A stretch of 64,000 bases of DNA from Callipepla californica brunnescens (taxonomy: Eukaryota; Chordata; Aves; Galliformes; Odontophoridae), in contig JALIRH010000007.1 in the NCBI GenBank assembly GCA_023055505.1, forward strand, positions 15,234,273-15,298,272, in the 5' to 3' direction. The notes under the pieces were generated by a model, which was not told the DNA's origin, did no database searches, and saw only the letters and a list, made by a program, of their open reading frames with translations. Positions 12,841 through 25,489 of this stretch are shown here, piece by piece. Both the position numbers and the translations under genes were made by a program. The stretch's first letter is position 1. Each line of letters opens with the position of its first letter.

Positions 12841-14523
12841 TGCATGTTGCTCATGAATCCTGAGGTTTGTTCAGTTTTGCTTTTTTTCATACCCTTAGCC
12901 TTAATATTCTGCCTCTTCTTCTCCCTTCACCCCCCTACCCCCACACACACGCGTTCTCCAGCAACAAAGGTCTGCTCTTCTGATCTTTTAAGACATCTAG
13001 AAGATGAGATGAATCTTCATTGATTACAAAAGCCACAACAGAAGCAGGTGTCACAGAACACTGCAGGTGTCAGCTCTTGCTCACATGAATCCCCCCCCTC
13101 AGTAACTGGTCAAGTTTTCCTTTAAATGTGCTTGTAAGGCCAGGATCTTTTGAGCCAGCATCCTGTCATCGGTCAGCCACGGTCTGTTGCTGTCTGGATT
13201 GCCTGGTTCTTCCTCTGGAGCTTCCTTGAGGACTACTAATAGTCCTTTTTTTTTTTTTTTTAATCGATTAAGTGTGCATTTCTAAAATGAGTTGTAATCG
13301 TGTGGTACAAATTTTGAGAAATACCTTTTTCGCTTTTTGATTAGGAAGTAGAAACATGTTGATATTTATCAGAAAGCATTCAGAAAGGTTACGAGAATCT
13401 TGAGACAACTGAATTCCTGGATTTTCAAATCACAAGTGTATTTTGGTTAAATATCTTTGTTTCTGTCATTATTCTGATTTAGGCTTCTATTTTGTATTTT
13501 TCAAATGATGTCTATAGGAGTCAACTGTAAAACACTTTGTTTTCTTCTGTATTTGTGGTTTAATTTTAATGTTTTGCAGTTAGTGTATAAGGTATTGTTC
13601 TGTCAATTTAACATTACAGTTCTCTGTTCTTCCCTGTGCTTTGATGGTAACTTCAATTTAGAAAATCAAGCCTAATGTAACATCATTCTAACTCTGAACA
13701 TGACTATAGTTGCTATAGTACCCAGATGAGGAAAGAAAGATACTGCTTTACAAACACATATTTTTACTAATGTTTCTTTAGTCATTGAAGACTTTGTAGT
13801 ATTCTTTCGAGCTTCCTAGGCAGAAATGCTAAAATATATTTAGTTGTTTTCATTTTCATTCCTAAATATAGAAAGACTTTAATTCATAATCAAATTATTT
13901 TGTTATCTTCAGCATGCAATGTTCAGTTTTGTTTTTTTTTTTTCTAGCGGGAGTCATATTTCTTCTTTTTATTCAGTGATGGCTTTATATTTTGTTTTTG
14001 AATTGTTCTGTTTTTTAATATTTTTAAAGCCTTTTATTGTGTTTGAAGCCTATGTCACTGAAAAAAAAAAGTAGTTTTATTTTTAATAGGATGGAGTGTA
14101 TTGTATTGCTCATTCTTGGGAAAAACTTACAGAAAGTTTTGAAAAATACTTATAGAGATAAGTAATGTGATTAGATGTACAGATTAAGATCAAAGGAAAA
14201 TGTATTTTTAACTGTAGAGGTTCTGCTCTTATGAAAGCTCTAATTTTCAGTGCATCAGTTCTAGCATACTTGGATTGAACATTTTCTTCTTTTGTAAAGG
14301 AGCACAATTTCATTTAAACATATCTGTCCATTTTAGTACAGATGTTTTCTTTTTGAAATGGAGAGATTCTAAAACCTTCATCTTTTTCTTAACCTCCAAG
14401 AAAATAATATTTTTTATTACATATTTTCTAATTATTTTGTTACATATATAGAAGAGATAATTAAACCAATTCCAAAGAAGTCAGGAGAGTTTATTTCAGA
14501 AGCAAGCGATTCTTGTTGCAAAA

Positions 14524-14606
14524 CTATACTGTCCATTTCAATCTATCATTTATACTTTCAGTCTATACTATATTTCAGTCTGTTCAGTCTATACTGTCCA
14601 TTTCAA
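14524..14606. repeat. Short direct repeat, 65-bp spacing
   Basis: The 18-base string CTATACTGTCCATTTCAA occurs at 14524-14541 and again at 14589-14606, with further TCAGTCTATAC pieces between them. It looks like a local slippage duplication. Confidence 0.75.
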
Positions 14607-16224
14607 AATACATCATTTCATTCCATTCTTACTCTTCTCCATTATCTTTTCATCTACAAAGTCAGCTGAAAGTCTGACTGAAGTAACAGAGTGAAAATTT
14701 GCCATTTGAGTGTATTAAGACCTTAAAATGCAGACTGTTTTCACTGTGCATTCAGTTGCTTTTTGCTCTGTGAGGTTAGTTGAAGTTATTTCATTTTAAT
14801 GGCTTCTTTTTGATGGATGTAAAGCTCAGTGCTAGCATATGCATTGCTGTGCCATTGTACATGAGTAATACTAAAAATCCATTGCATTGATCAGTACTTT
14901 TTTCTTGATATTGTACAAGAGTGCTAATTCAGTGCTGTGGAAAAATAGAATTTCAGAGTGTATTCACTTAATTGTGGAAATTAGCTACAATTTACAACAC
15001 TAGTGTCTAGGATCTTCTTTAATTTTATATTCAATTTTATTATTTTTTATTTAGCTATTGCCTGTAATCAGATACAATGGAAAGTGGAGTAAATCTTCAT
15101 GGACATTCATTTCAAATGTAGCCAAATTCGTGTTTGAATGTTATCTGACAATGGCGTAATGCCAGATGTGACTTCCTTGTCTCACATTAATAGCTGTCTT
15201 ATTTACTTGCATGTTCGTTTGTTTGTTTATTAAAAAGATTGAATTAGCCTTTTGCAAAATTTATGCTTGAAATCCACAGGGGGATGGGGAAGTGGTGTTG
15301 TAAAGAGTCTAGATAGAGGCCTCTTACGTGTTTATAAGCAGGAGTCTTATAAACAAAAATATTAGGTCCATCAGAAACTAACAATATCATATTTGTTGTC
15401 TAAAAGAATTTGCCATTTCAAGAGAAGTACTTGTGTTTCCAAGTAAAATAAATTATTTATTTTATATGACATTTAGACATTTTATTACACATTCATATGA
15501 GAAATAATTGTTGTCTCTCTAAGAAATGTTCTAATGATGAATATCTGCACTTGGGATTTTGGTTATCAGCTGGGTTGCAAAGAGTCAGTTCCCAGAGGCT
15601 GCCTAATAATATCTGTTCCCCAATCCTAAGAAGCTCACTGGGGAGGCAGGTAATAGTGAAGAAGAGAAACTTAGTTTTTTCCCTACTAAAAAACATTAGT
15701 TCACTCTAAAAGAACAATAAAGTTGGATAGTGAATCTTAATTTCCATTTTCTCTACTTGAGATAGCCATGTTAGAAATCACAAAGCTCCTTTATGTTTTT
15801 TTCACCTGAGCACAGTAACAACTTAACTCAGTTCTGCCTCTGAAAGCTCACAATGTTCTTCAGGACTTCGAGGTGCACAGGCTGTTTATCTCTTCAAATA
15901 CAGACCTGTGTCTATGGTGACAATGCAGGTTCTGAACCAAGGAAACAGTGTTCCCCTAAGGATGTAATTTAAAAAATGAAATCCCACTTTATTTATATTA
16001 AAAGAAATGTCTCTGGTGGTTTCCCTGCAAGCGATGATGACCTTTTGGTTGTAGCTGCACTAAATCTACTTTCCATAAATTGAAGTGCTTTGAGGATCTT
16101 TAAGATTTTAGAACTTTTAATGATCTTTGAGAGGTTTTTTTTCATTATATTGTTTAGCTACCAGTATGTCCTATTTTGTCTAAACATCATTGCTTTCTGG
16201 TGAATTAAACTGTATTTATTCTTA

Positions 16225-16525
16225 TCACAGAATCATAGAATATACCAAGTTGGAAGGGACCTGTAAGGATCGTGAAGTCCAACACCTGGCTCCAGACCAG
16301 GACTACCCAAAAATCAGACCATATGTTTGGGAACTTTGTTCAGACACTTCTAGAGCTCTGTCAAGCTCAGTGCCATGACCACTTCCTTAGGGAGGCTGTT
16401 CTATTGCCCAAACACCCTCTCGGTGAATAACCATTTCCTGATATCCAGCCTGACCTTCCCCTCTTGAAGCTTCATGCTGTTCCCTTGGGTTCTGTTATAG
16501 GCCACCGTAGAGAAGAGGTCAGACT
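16225..16525 (-). mobile_element. CR1 fragment of a second, diverged subfamily
   Basis: The plus strand begins ATCACAGAATCATAGAATAT, then GTTGGAAGGGACCTGTAAGG and GTCCAACACCTGGCTCC, the complement of a CR1 3' end. The following sequence (CAGACCAGGACTACCCAAAA) and the leader about AATAACCATTTCCTG differ from the copies at 3.4 and 20.2 kb, so this is another CR1 subfamily. No ORF2 domain is intact. The outer boundary near 16525 is approximate because homology fades. Confidence 0.88.
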
Positions 16526-19500
16526 TCTTGCAGAAATGTCACAGAAGAGGACTGGGTGTCCACATAGTATTTTAGGGAAATTAATATCATGAAAAAAGTC
16601 CCAGCAAGTCCCAGCTGCCTGAACATCAGAGCCAAACCGCTGATATTCACAAGGGATCTAGAAGCATATGGACATTTTTAACATACCACCTTTGTGAGAA
16701 AATTGTCCCAGTAATTGTCTCAAGAACTCAGGCAGTGTCAAAGATGAAATCCATAACCTTTCATAGTTCAAAGTGATGATATCACAATGCATCCATATTG
16801 TAAAGATTCCTCTAATACTAATCTTCCTAGCAGAGGTTTTCAAAGATGCAGTTACCATTAAACTCCTCCCAGCAATTAATCGTGTGTTTAAATGCTTACT
16901 TGTTGAAAGTCTGGAGATATTGTTGGCATTTCCAACATAATGCATGCATCCCAGTTATTCAAATAAATTCAAAGTTCCAGGAGGCTTCATCAGCAGTTAT
17001 TAGTTCAGAAGTCTTTGATATTGCTAGTGGCATATATTACTTCCACATACTTGTTTCACCTGTAATTCTCACTATCAAATGACAGAATCGAATAGATAAG
17101 ATCAAGAGAGAATAGTTGAGGAGTAATATAGTCTGGTCTCTGAGGTCTGGAAGATTCAACCACACCTAAACAACCTTGGTGTAGGAATATATTTTGACAT
17201 AAAAACTACCTAAGAAATAATTATGTGATGTTCCTTGATTCTTCCACCCTTACAAATGAAATGCTTCTGACTACACAGCTTAGACAGCGCTTTTTGTAAA
17301 TTATAATGGTCACTTCTTTGTCCTATACTGGCTTCTGTGAAAAAGGGATCACCATTTTGTCCATAACACACTCCTGCATGTTGGAAAAATGTTAGGGCAT
17401 CGCTCCTTAACTTTTCAAAACCAATCAAATGCTATGGCTCGAGCCTTTTCTCGCAGGTTATACTTTCTTACTCTTTTTCTAATCATTTTTGTCATTCCCT
17501 GTAATTTTATCTCCATCTTTTTTAAACTGTGGTTGTGAAAAGAGGATGCTGCATTACTTGGATCCCAGTGGTGCTGCACTGAGCACAATTATTGCATCTT
17601 TATCTGCTGGGCTGCTGCTTACCCTGTTATTTTGTGTGTTAGGGCTGTATGTTTGATTACACTTTTCCAGGTGTAACAGTTTGTTCTCCCCTCTACTGAA
17701 TTTCAACTAGCTGCGGAAATTTTTACCCTTTGTCTAAAAATACTTTTTATTCCAGCCTCCCATGTGCTGAGAAGCTCTCATTACTTCATCTAATGATCAA
17801 ATTTGCTCTTGTCTATGCCAGTACTCATGAAACTCATAAAAGTGCTTGATAGATCTCAGCCCGCACTGTCCCCTCTCTTGTCCCTCTTGAACCTCTCTTC
17901 TAGTTTGACAGCAAATCATTGATAATTGTTTATTGAGAGCACTTTCTTGACTGGTTGTCCACCCACCCAGTGGTTACATCTCCTGCCTTAGCTTATTTAT
18001 ATTGCATGGAACAGTGTCAGAAACTTGTAATTAAAAGTCAGAATATATCATATATACAACTTCCACTTTGTCTCGTCAGCTTGTCAGGGAAGGAAAGTTG
18101 ACTGCTTTGTCCTGAATTTTTTTGATGTGTGCATATATGTTGTTTTACTATCTTACCTTCTAGAATCTCACATATATGATTTTTAAAACTTACACACTAA
18201 ATGTATTACACTGGAGGTTTTCTGCAATCCCTGAAAAGTTTTAAGGGGTTTTTGGTGGTGGTGGTGGTGGTTAGTTGTTCTTTTCTTCTCCAACAGTTAT
18301 TTGATAAATGCTCACTAATATTCAGAATTTCAATATCTGATTTCCTAAAAATTCTGAAGTAAATATTTTCAGTCTCTGCTCCAGTGCTCACATTTGACTG
18401 ATCTGTCTTCTTTCACCACGTGTTCTCCATCACCGCTTTTTTTTTTTTTTAATATTCCTGTTAATTCTAATAAGTGGCTTTTCACAACTTGTCTTTCCTG
18501 TCAAGATATAAGAAAATGTTAGTTAATAGATTATCCAATATAAAATCTGTAATTCAATCTCCATTCTTTTTTATATTCTTTTGTTTTCATTATTCAAGTA
18601 GAGTTACGGACCCTTTATATTGACTTGTTCTGATAAGAACTCTTTTTATTTATTTATTTTCCTTTTGCACACTAGCTTTTTTGGTGTCTTTTCATATGAA
18701 CATAAACTACTCCTTTATCCTTAGTGATGAATGGTCGTTATTGTATGTTTCTATGAATTCCATTCTGCTTTCAGATCATCAAAGAGACCCTGGCTCAGCC
18801 AGAAATATCTCTTAACTTTTCTTTCTCTCTTTCCTTCAGATACTCATAATTTGCCTTCATACGTTTGATAACAAAGTAAAAGCTTGCTAATTTTGGAACT
18901 GTATGGATCTCATATTAGTGAAAACACATCTCACATTTTCTGTACTAGGATATACCTTTGAATAAGCTACTAAATGTATTACTAGGTGCTTTCATAGTAA
19001 AATGAAGTAAGATGGAGTTTTTGAAGTACACGTACAAAAATGTACAGCTTCTAACATCAGTGATGGTAGCGGAAACAGCAAAAGATTCAGATTTCAGAAA
19101 ACTAAGTCAATTCCATCAGCAGTTGCTTACAGCTGTTCACAAGAACAGACAGCTCTTCTGTACTTGACGGTTTGTTCAAGACTATTTCAATAGCAGTGTA
19201 GCCAATTAGATGCATTTTTTTCCACAAATGTTAAGGGTGGGTCTCAGCAGGAGTTGGAAGATACTGCTTCTCAGTAAATAAATAAAAATAAAATATAATA
19301 ATAATAATAATAATAAACATATTTTCAATCACCTTATCACTGTCTCCCTTGTGCATGATAGCAGCTCTTGGCAATTTCAGAGCCTAGAATTCAGCAGGAA
19401 TCAGCAGCTGGATTGCCTTCCCCAAAGCCTCTGCTTGTGCTGTCCCTCCTAGTTCTTGGTGCTGTGTTAACCTTGTATCACAGCACTATCTATCTACTTC

Positions 19501-20247
19501 TGCTGCATTCAGCATCTCTGTCTTAGCTTGCTTATGCCAACTTCGATTTTCTTTTCAAGAGACATTCAAGGTTTTTGAAGTCCATTATCTCTATTTATTT
19601 TATTGAGGCTTCCAATTAATTCAAGAAGTAACTATAATAGCTGTTTTTCCAATTAATTTTCTCCCTCTGGATTCTCAATCAATTCCTTGCTATTAATCAA
19701 ACTTAAATCTAACATAGCTGCTCACTGGATCAATAGAAGAAAAGGCTTGTCCATCTTCATTGGTTTCTTAGACCTCCTGTTTATGGCACTGAATAAATTG
19801 GCTTCTTCCCTCCTGACTTCATAGGAAGTGTACTTGTTATGAAGTATGACTCTTCTGCCTGCCTTTACAAAACTAATCATAACTTTCAGGACAGTATTGC
19901 CATTCTGTGATTTGCCTCAACAAGAAATTACGATAACAATTTTTCTGTAACTTTGCTTGTTTAGTGGGAAAGATGGAATGTTCCATCTTAAGAGAAAATG
20001 ATTTCACAAATAATTTCAGAGTACAAGTATGTACCAGGCTGTAGTAAAACTATAAAATACAAGCAGCAACTTGCCTGAGTCAGGAAATAATTTGAAAGCT
20101 ACAGAGTATGAGCACCAGTTATTTTTTGAGCAGCTGAAACAGTTTCTTCTCCATAGGAAAAAATGTTATCATGCAGCAGCAGACACCAATACACTTTACT
20201 TGAGAACTTTTGTCAGACAGTGTTATGTGGACTTCCAGTGCTTTTGC
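16526..20247. other. No gene recognised; small microsatellites
   Basis: Short open frames only. A GGT repeat lies at about 18252-18271, a T run near 18438-18451 and an AAT repeat at 19294-19315. I see no mobile element until the CR1 that starts at 20248. Confidence 0.55.
19294..19315. repeat. (AAT)n microsatellite
   Basis: About seven AAT units follow an A/T-rich lead-in. It has no functional context. Confidence 0.85.
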
Positions 20248-21960
20248 ATAGAATCTTAGAATCACCAAGGTTGGAAAAGACCTACAAGGTTGTCTGGTCC
20301 AACTGTCCACCTATCACCAAGTGTTCTCACTAAACCATGTTCCTCAACACAATTTCCTTGAACGTTTCCAGGGTCTGTGACTCCACCACCAGGGCAGCCC
20401 ATTCCCGTGCCTGATCACTCTTTCAGACAGGAATTATTTCCTAGCAACCAGCCTGAATCTCCCCTGGTGCAACTTGAAGCCATTCCCTCTAGTTCTATCA
20501 CTAGTTACAAGAGAGAAGAAGCCAACCCCCAGCTCACTACAACCTCCCTTCAGGTAGTTATAGAGAGCAATAAGATCTCCCCTGAGCCTCTTCAGACTGA
20601 ACAATCCCAGCTCCCTCAGCTGTTCCTTGTAAGCCCTGTGCTCCAGACCTTTCACCAGCTTTGTTGCTCTTCTCTGGACATGCTCCAGGACCTCAATGTC
20701 TTTCTTGCAATGTGAGGCCCAAAACTGAACACAGTACTGAGTACAGGGGGATAATTACCTTCCTCCTCCTGCTGGCAACGCTATTTCTGATTCAAGCCAG
20801 GATGCCATTGGGCACACTGCTGGCTCATGTTCATCTGAGAATCAACCTATACCCCCACGTCTGTTTCCTCTACACAGTCTGCCAGCGACTCTGCCCCAGG
20901 CCTTTAGCATCTCCTGGGGTTGTTGTGGCTAAAGTACAGGACCTGGCACTTAGTCTTGTTGAACCTCATCCCATTGGCTTCAGACCAGTTATCCAGCTTC
21001 TCCAGATCCCTCTGTAGGGCTTCACTAGCCCCAGGCAGATCAACGCTTCTAGCCAACTTGGTGCCATCTGCAAACTTACTGAGGGAGCCCTCAATGCCCT
21101 TGTCCAGGTCATCAATTAAGATATTGAAGAGGACAGGCCCCAGTACTGATCCCTTGGGAACACCAGTCATGACTGGTAGCCAGCTGGATTTAACTCCATT
21201 CACCACTACTCTCTGGGAATGACCCTCCAGTAAGTTCCTTACCCAGCAAAGAGTGTACCTGTCCAAGCCACGGGCTGCCAGCTTCTGCAGGAGAATACTT
21301 TGGGAGGTGATGTCAAAGGCTTTGCTGAAGTCTAGGTAGACTATATCAACAGCCTTTCCCTCATCTACCAGACAGGTCACTATATCATAGAAGAAGGTCA
21401 GGTTGGTCAAATAGGACCTGCCCTTCATGAACCCATGCCAGCTAGTCCTGATCCCCAGGTTGTCCCACACATGCCACATGATCTCCCTCAAAACAGTCTG
21501 CTCCATAATTTTCCCTGGCACCCGGGTCAGGCTAATAAATTAGTTCCCTGGATCTCCCCTTGTAGATGGGAGTCACATTGGCAAGCTTCCAGTCTCCTGG
21601 GACCTTCCCAGTCAACCAGGAGTGCTTATAGATGATGGAAAACAGCTCAGCTATCACCTCTGCCAGTTCCCTCTGCACTCTCAGGTGAATCTCATCCAGC
21701 CCCATAAACTGGGACATGGACCCATGGCAGTCCAGTTGGAGTAGGACGTCTCTGTTTCCTTTTGAATTTGTGGTGGGGGTTATTCTGCTCCCCAACTGAG
21801 AATTCCAGGTCAGAGAATGGAGTACCCTGAGGATAACTGGTCAGACTTTTAAAGACAGACGTAAAGAAGGCATTGAGTACCTCAGCCTTTTTCTTATCCT
21901 CAGTGATCATGTTCCCGACCACATCCAGTAAAGTATAGAGATTTTCTTTTACATAATATC
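20248..21960 (-). mobile_element. CR1 LINE, largest copy in window (RT region to 3' end)
   Basis: The 3' end lies at 20248 (plus strand ATAGAATCTTAGAATCACC, then GGTTGGAAAAGACCT) and the element runs on the minus strand to about 21960. It keeps, in order from its 5' side: the segment before the RT (EIHLRVQRELAEVIAELFS, then VPGDWKLANVTPIYKG), the RT palm, and the C-terminal region ([20 protein letters not shown]). Frameshifts and stops break ORF2 at about 21525 and 20900-20655. The endonuclease and ORF1 are absent through 5' truncation. The 3' UTR wording (GTTGTCTGGTCCAACTGTCC) differs from the 3.4 kb copy, so this is a different CR1 subfamily. Confidence 0.95.
20904..21521 (-). pseudogene. 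CR1 ORF2 reverse transcriptase segment, active-site box altered
   Basis: A 205-residue open frame covers most of the RT palm of a LINE polymerase, which would copy element RNA at a nicked chromosomal target. Motif A is visible as [10 protein letters not shown] (about residues 61-70). Motif B reads [10 protein letters not shown] (about 120-129), with lysine where such enzymes normally carry glutamine. Motif C reads FADG at 21063-21074, where the family has FADD, so the second catalytic aspartate is replaced. RFNKTKC follows. The frame continues upstream in another register (21795-21532) and downstream at 20655-20434. It is non-functional: truncated, frameshifted and catalytically altered. Confidence 0.93.
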
Positions 21961-21988
21961 TCAGTGTTTGTCGTGGAGTTGTATACAA
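21532..21988 (-). pseudogene. CR1 ORF2 segment upstream of the RT palm
   Basis: Two minus-strand frames (21988-21692 and 21795-21532) carry the CR1 residues that precede the polymerase: a VLNAFFTSVF segment, then LDEIHLRVQRELAEVIAELFS, then GDWKLANVTPIYKGR. They are offset from each other and from the RT frame, so at least two frameshifts separate them. Homology fades beyond about 21960, the 5' truncation point. Part of the CR1 described above. Confidence 0.88.
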
Positions 21989-22217
21989 GTTCAGTGAAGT
22001 CAGGAAGCAACAACAGTATATTTTGTGTGAACTTATTCTTCTACTTTTGTTTTGAGAGCTAATCAGAAAGGTGAGTGACTGTCACTGCTTGGCCAGGTAG
22101 CAGTTCAGTCTGCACTTCTTTCCACTTTTCTCATGTGAATGAGAATAGTATATACTAGATTACATGTAAGCAATACTTAATCCAAAGAATTTTAAAAGAT
22201 GAGGGAATAATGATAGT

Positions 22218-22308
22218 GGTTAGCAGCACTGTTTGTAACAAGGGGGTTGAAACTAGATGGTTGTTAAGGTTCCTTCCAACCTAAGCCATTCTATGATTTT
22301 ATGATTTC
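22218..22308 (+). mobile_element. CR1 3' tip, plus strand
   Basis: The sequence reads GGGGGTTGAAACTAGATGG, then TTCCTTCCAACCTAAGCCAT, and ends in the repeated octamer-like TCTATGATTTTATGATTT. This is the 3' end of CR1 in forward orientation, of the kind with AACCTAAGCC before the tail. It points the opposite way to the CR1 ending 250 bp upstream, so it is a separate insertion. Confidence 0.92.
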
Positions 22309-23900
22309 GGTGCCTGAAGAAGGTTTAAAACACCTCCATTAGAGACCTGTTGAACTACTGTGGGAAAAAAAAAAAAAACATTAGAATAACCTCAAACTCT
22401 GAGCAAACTTCCTGCACCTTGCTGAGCGTAGAAGATACTTTTACCATACTTTCTACAATGGGTTACAAATGCTGTGTTTCTATTTTCCTGACATCTACCA
22501 TGAGGTGGTGGGGCTACTGGAACACTGGTCCTCCTCCTCAGTCAGGGCAGAGGCCACTGGGTAGGCTGCTGTGAATATCAGACAATCTACATAAAAGTAA
22601 ATTCTCTGAAAGATCAACACCTAGGTGGTTCAGAATGGTTATTCAGTATTAGTTGAAGCTTCTGACTTTTTTCTCAGGTCTTCATACATCAAATGGTACA
22701 TAAAGAAAAATCTGTCTGTGAAGTACTTTTGAACTCTGAAGTTGAATACTCTGTAATAGTAACTACAGGTATTTAATTGTGAGACAGCGGTATTATACAG
22801 ATGCATGTTAAGTGAGCACCCTCACTCAGGAGTTCTGAGTGAAGCCAGAACCCTGGGGGAAACAGAATCTGATCATGAAATTAAGGCCAGTAAAACTAGG
22901 GTAGCAAATGAAAGTACCCTGGGAAACTGTAATTCTTGTACTTCTGAACCATGGAAAGGCTCACTTTGAAAACGCTGCTCTTTAATGCATTTTGTGTGCG
23001 AGTATGTGAATAATTAATATTTGCTGTTGGTTGGTTACTGTTTGTGATTGAAAGTCTAATTAACTGCTACACTGCCTTCTGCTTTTCAATGGAAATAGTT
23101 CTTTTATTTGTATTTGTTATGTGGATTGGTATCTTTTAATACCTTTCCAGAACGTCAGACAACAAACATTAAAGTAAGAGATAGAAGCAGTAGCTGTAGG
23201 CTATGGACATATACGTAAACCTAGATTATTAGATTTATGAATCTAGGAATATATGTAAACTTTCCTCCAAAGAAAATGTTGAGTACAAAAAGTCAAGTCT
23301 TTCCTCTCCAAAATGAACTGTTGCCAGTACTTTTCCCAGCTTAGGAACTTTGGTGGTTGTGTGACAGCACACAGTTGGCTGGACCACAGGTCTGCATAGA
23401 AGATTAAATTCTCTCTGCTGCTTCAGTTAGGAACATAGGCTGTTTCCTTGGCATCTATTTACTCTGTGGGGGAACTGTACACACTATAATCAGAAAGTAA
23501 GAAAGCTGTGAGAACTGTGGCTACGGAAAACATGCCAAGAGTAAATAGTAGGACCAAGAAATGGCAACCTTGCTGGGATATGAAGAAAAAAAACAAAAAC
23601 TCAGGTATGTAGTTGTGCGTAAAATAGCAAAAAAAGCTCAGAACAGAGCATGTGGGAAAGGATCAAGGGTACACTTCAGAAAGCACAGTTCATTGTATCT
23701 TCTGCCTTTGACAGACATTCCTTATTTTAATAGCCACATTTGAAATATTCTGCAGGACCGAAACAAATCAGAAGTTAGGTCTAGCAAAATTATCAGCTTC
23801 TGCAACAAAGTAGTGCAGCGTAACTAAGTTCTTATGAAACTTCCTGCTAGAATCATTGCTCAGATTCCTCTGGAAATGAGAGCATCTGTAGTGGAAATGC
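22309..23900. other. No gene recognised
   Basis: Short open frames without recognisable motifs. An A run of 13 lies near 22366-22378. No mobile element text is visible before the LTR-like copy at 23901. Confidence 0.55.
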
Positions 23901-24327
23901 TAAGTCATGGCCTGAACCAGTGATTGAGCACCTGGTGGGAAGGCAGGGCCAGCTCAGGGGAGCTCAGGTGAATGTAATGTACTTGAGTGACCAGAATGGG
24001 TGCCGCCAGAATCCACCCCTTTGCGACCTCATTTAAGAGTTAGCAGCAGAGGTGAGGGTATAGGAATTTCTGCACAAATGTGTGTGGGAGCTTCTTTATG
24101 GTAAGGGTGATGGAACACTGGCACTGGTTGCCCAGAGGGCTGGTAGAGCCTCCTTCTCTGGAGGCATTCAAGACCTATCTGAACACCTACCTGTGCAATT
24201 TGGTCTAGGGAGCCTTCTTTGGCAGGGGGGTTTGATTAGGTGATCTCTAGAGGTCCCTTCTATCCCCTGAAATTCTGTGCTTCTCGCTGGAGATGTCTGC
24301 CTATCTGAGGCCTTTCAAAGGTAAGCA
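23901..24327 (-). repeat. LTR-like repeat, copy B, split by a CR1 insertion
   Basis: On the minus strand the copy starts TGCTTACC (24327) and ends near GACTTA (23901), matching the ends of copies C and D with one substitution. Shared blocks include TGATTGAGCACCTG (plus, 23921-23934), GAGTGACCAGAATGGG and TCCACCCCTTTGCGACCTC followed by ATTTAAGAG. A CR1 3' tail occupies about 24080-24286. Removing it rejoins the repeat text (ATTTCTGC with TCGCTGGAGAT). Outside the TG end, plus-strand 24328-24348 is pyrimidine-rich, so the minus strand has a purine tract there. It is placed where a 3' LTR should be relative to pol. Confidence 0.6.
24080..24286 (+). mobile_element. CR1 3' end inserted into LTR-like copy B
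   Basis: Forward CR1 text runs from about 24080 to 24286: GGTGATGGAACACTGGCA, CTGGTTGCCCAGAGGG, GGAGGCATTCAAGACCTA, GGCAGGGGGGTTTGATTAGG, ending GAAATTCTGTGCTTCT. This is the last 200 bases of the element, including the ORF2 stop region and 3' UTR. Flanking text TTCTGC on the left and TTCTCGC on the right could be the target-site duplication. Confidence 0.92.
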
Positions 24328-24329
24328 GC

Positions 24330-25480
24330 TCTGTTCCTTCATTTCTGCATCTGTGGCTGCTATGTTTTGGCTTGTATTTGCTGTAGCTGAAGACTTTGCC
24401 ACCCTGCTATTATTGTGGTACTTTCTATCCCATTACAGCATCCAAAGAAATTTCTTACCTGGATGTGTAGGAGGGATGTGTAATAAGATCTCACTGTGTT
24501 TCTCCTGTATGTTGTTTTCCTCCAGAATGGATGTGTAGTAACTTTGTGGGTTCTCAATGGTAATTCTCTTTCCTTGTAGTTCATCAATATTTCTGTTTTG
24601 TTTAAATAAGTATTGGCATTTATTTATGGTACTTCAGATTTGAAATGTGGCCACATCTGTGTTTAAATATTTAGTGGAATTTCTGTATGTGCTTTCAAAC
24701 ATTTAAGATCTGTTAGTTGTGGAGAACTGTAAGTAGTCGCTTCAGAATAGCATGTACTTTGTTGGAAAATCATAGTTAGCCAAGATCTTTGGTGTAAAGT
24801 GTGAAGGTTATCTGTCATTATTGTTATGCCTCTGATTATTTGAAGCACAATGTGAGGAAATGCTGAAAAAAGGACCCATGCAGTCATAATCTGTCTGAGA
24901 AGAATTACCTACAGAGGTCAGATTCCCTGAGGGAGTCCCATTTCATTCTCATGACTGATGGTTTTCCCTTTCAGATAGTTTTTGCCTTTTCTTACCTCAT
25001 CATAATAGATAATTTCACACTGTCTAATTATTTCCACCTTTCTGTTGAGTTTTCTAGGCATGTAGGTATTCTCTCTCCCATATACTATCAGCTTACCTTT
25101 CCTTACTCCCTGATCTGTTACAAAAGCCTTCATTTGTTAGATGCTTCTCATTGTCTTTCTTCCTTCACCAGTCCTTTCTAAGTTCTTCTTCTAAGTCTCT
25201 TGCTTTATTGCTTCCACGCTTTGCTTCAGTACACCTTAGCCACTGTCTAGCTTCCTCCTTTTATTATTTTCTTTCTGTGTTTTCTCAGTATAGCTCTGTG
25301 ACTGCTCCAGTTAATGGAATGATTCCTTTGTCAAAGTAATACACATGTAATTATCTTTCCTCTTTTCCAGCTCAGAAACTGAACATGCATGTTGTGATGT
25401 CTGTGGTTGTAGGCATTCTTTGATTCAGAACCTTTGGTTATTTCTTTTTGATGCTGCGTGAGGTTGCATAATTTGGTATC
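24330..25480. other. Unassigned interior between RNase H and LTR-like copy B
   Basis: By position this should hold integrase and env of the retrovirus remnant, but I recognise neither in any minus-strand frame. The frame at 25133-24918 is lysine- and arginine-rich and unlike an integrase. The region may be a deleted or badly decayed retroviral interior, or unrelated DNA joined by rearrangement. Confidence 0.35.
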
Positions 25481-25489
25481 ACAGGGAGT

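Larger units (their letters stand above)
7840..16224. other. No gene recognised over 8.4 kb
   Basis: I see no LINE, mariner or LTR text and no convincing coding exon. Low-complexity patches are an A-rich run near 9641-9664, a pyrimidine-rich tract at about 12730-12840, and T runs near 13245-13261 and 13931-13943. A short direct repeat lies at 14524-14606. The AT-rich character with scattered homeodomain-like TAAT cores would suit an intron or gene desert, but nothing specific can be claimed. Confidence 0.55.

Noticed and set aside
20377..21222. Plus-strand open frames of 112, 118 and 100 codons
   Set aside because: They are antisense to the CR1 reverse transcriptase.
24918..25133. 71-codon minus-strand frame as retroviral integrase or env
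   Set aside because: The position would fit, but I see no zinc-binding HHCC pattern, no DDE pattern and no membrane segment.
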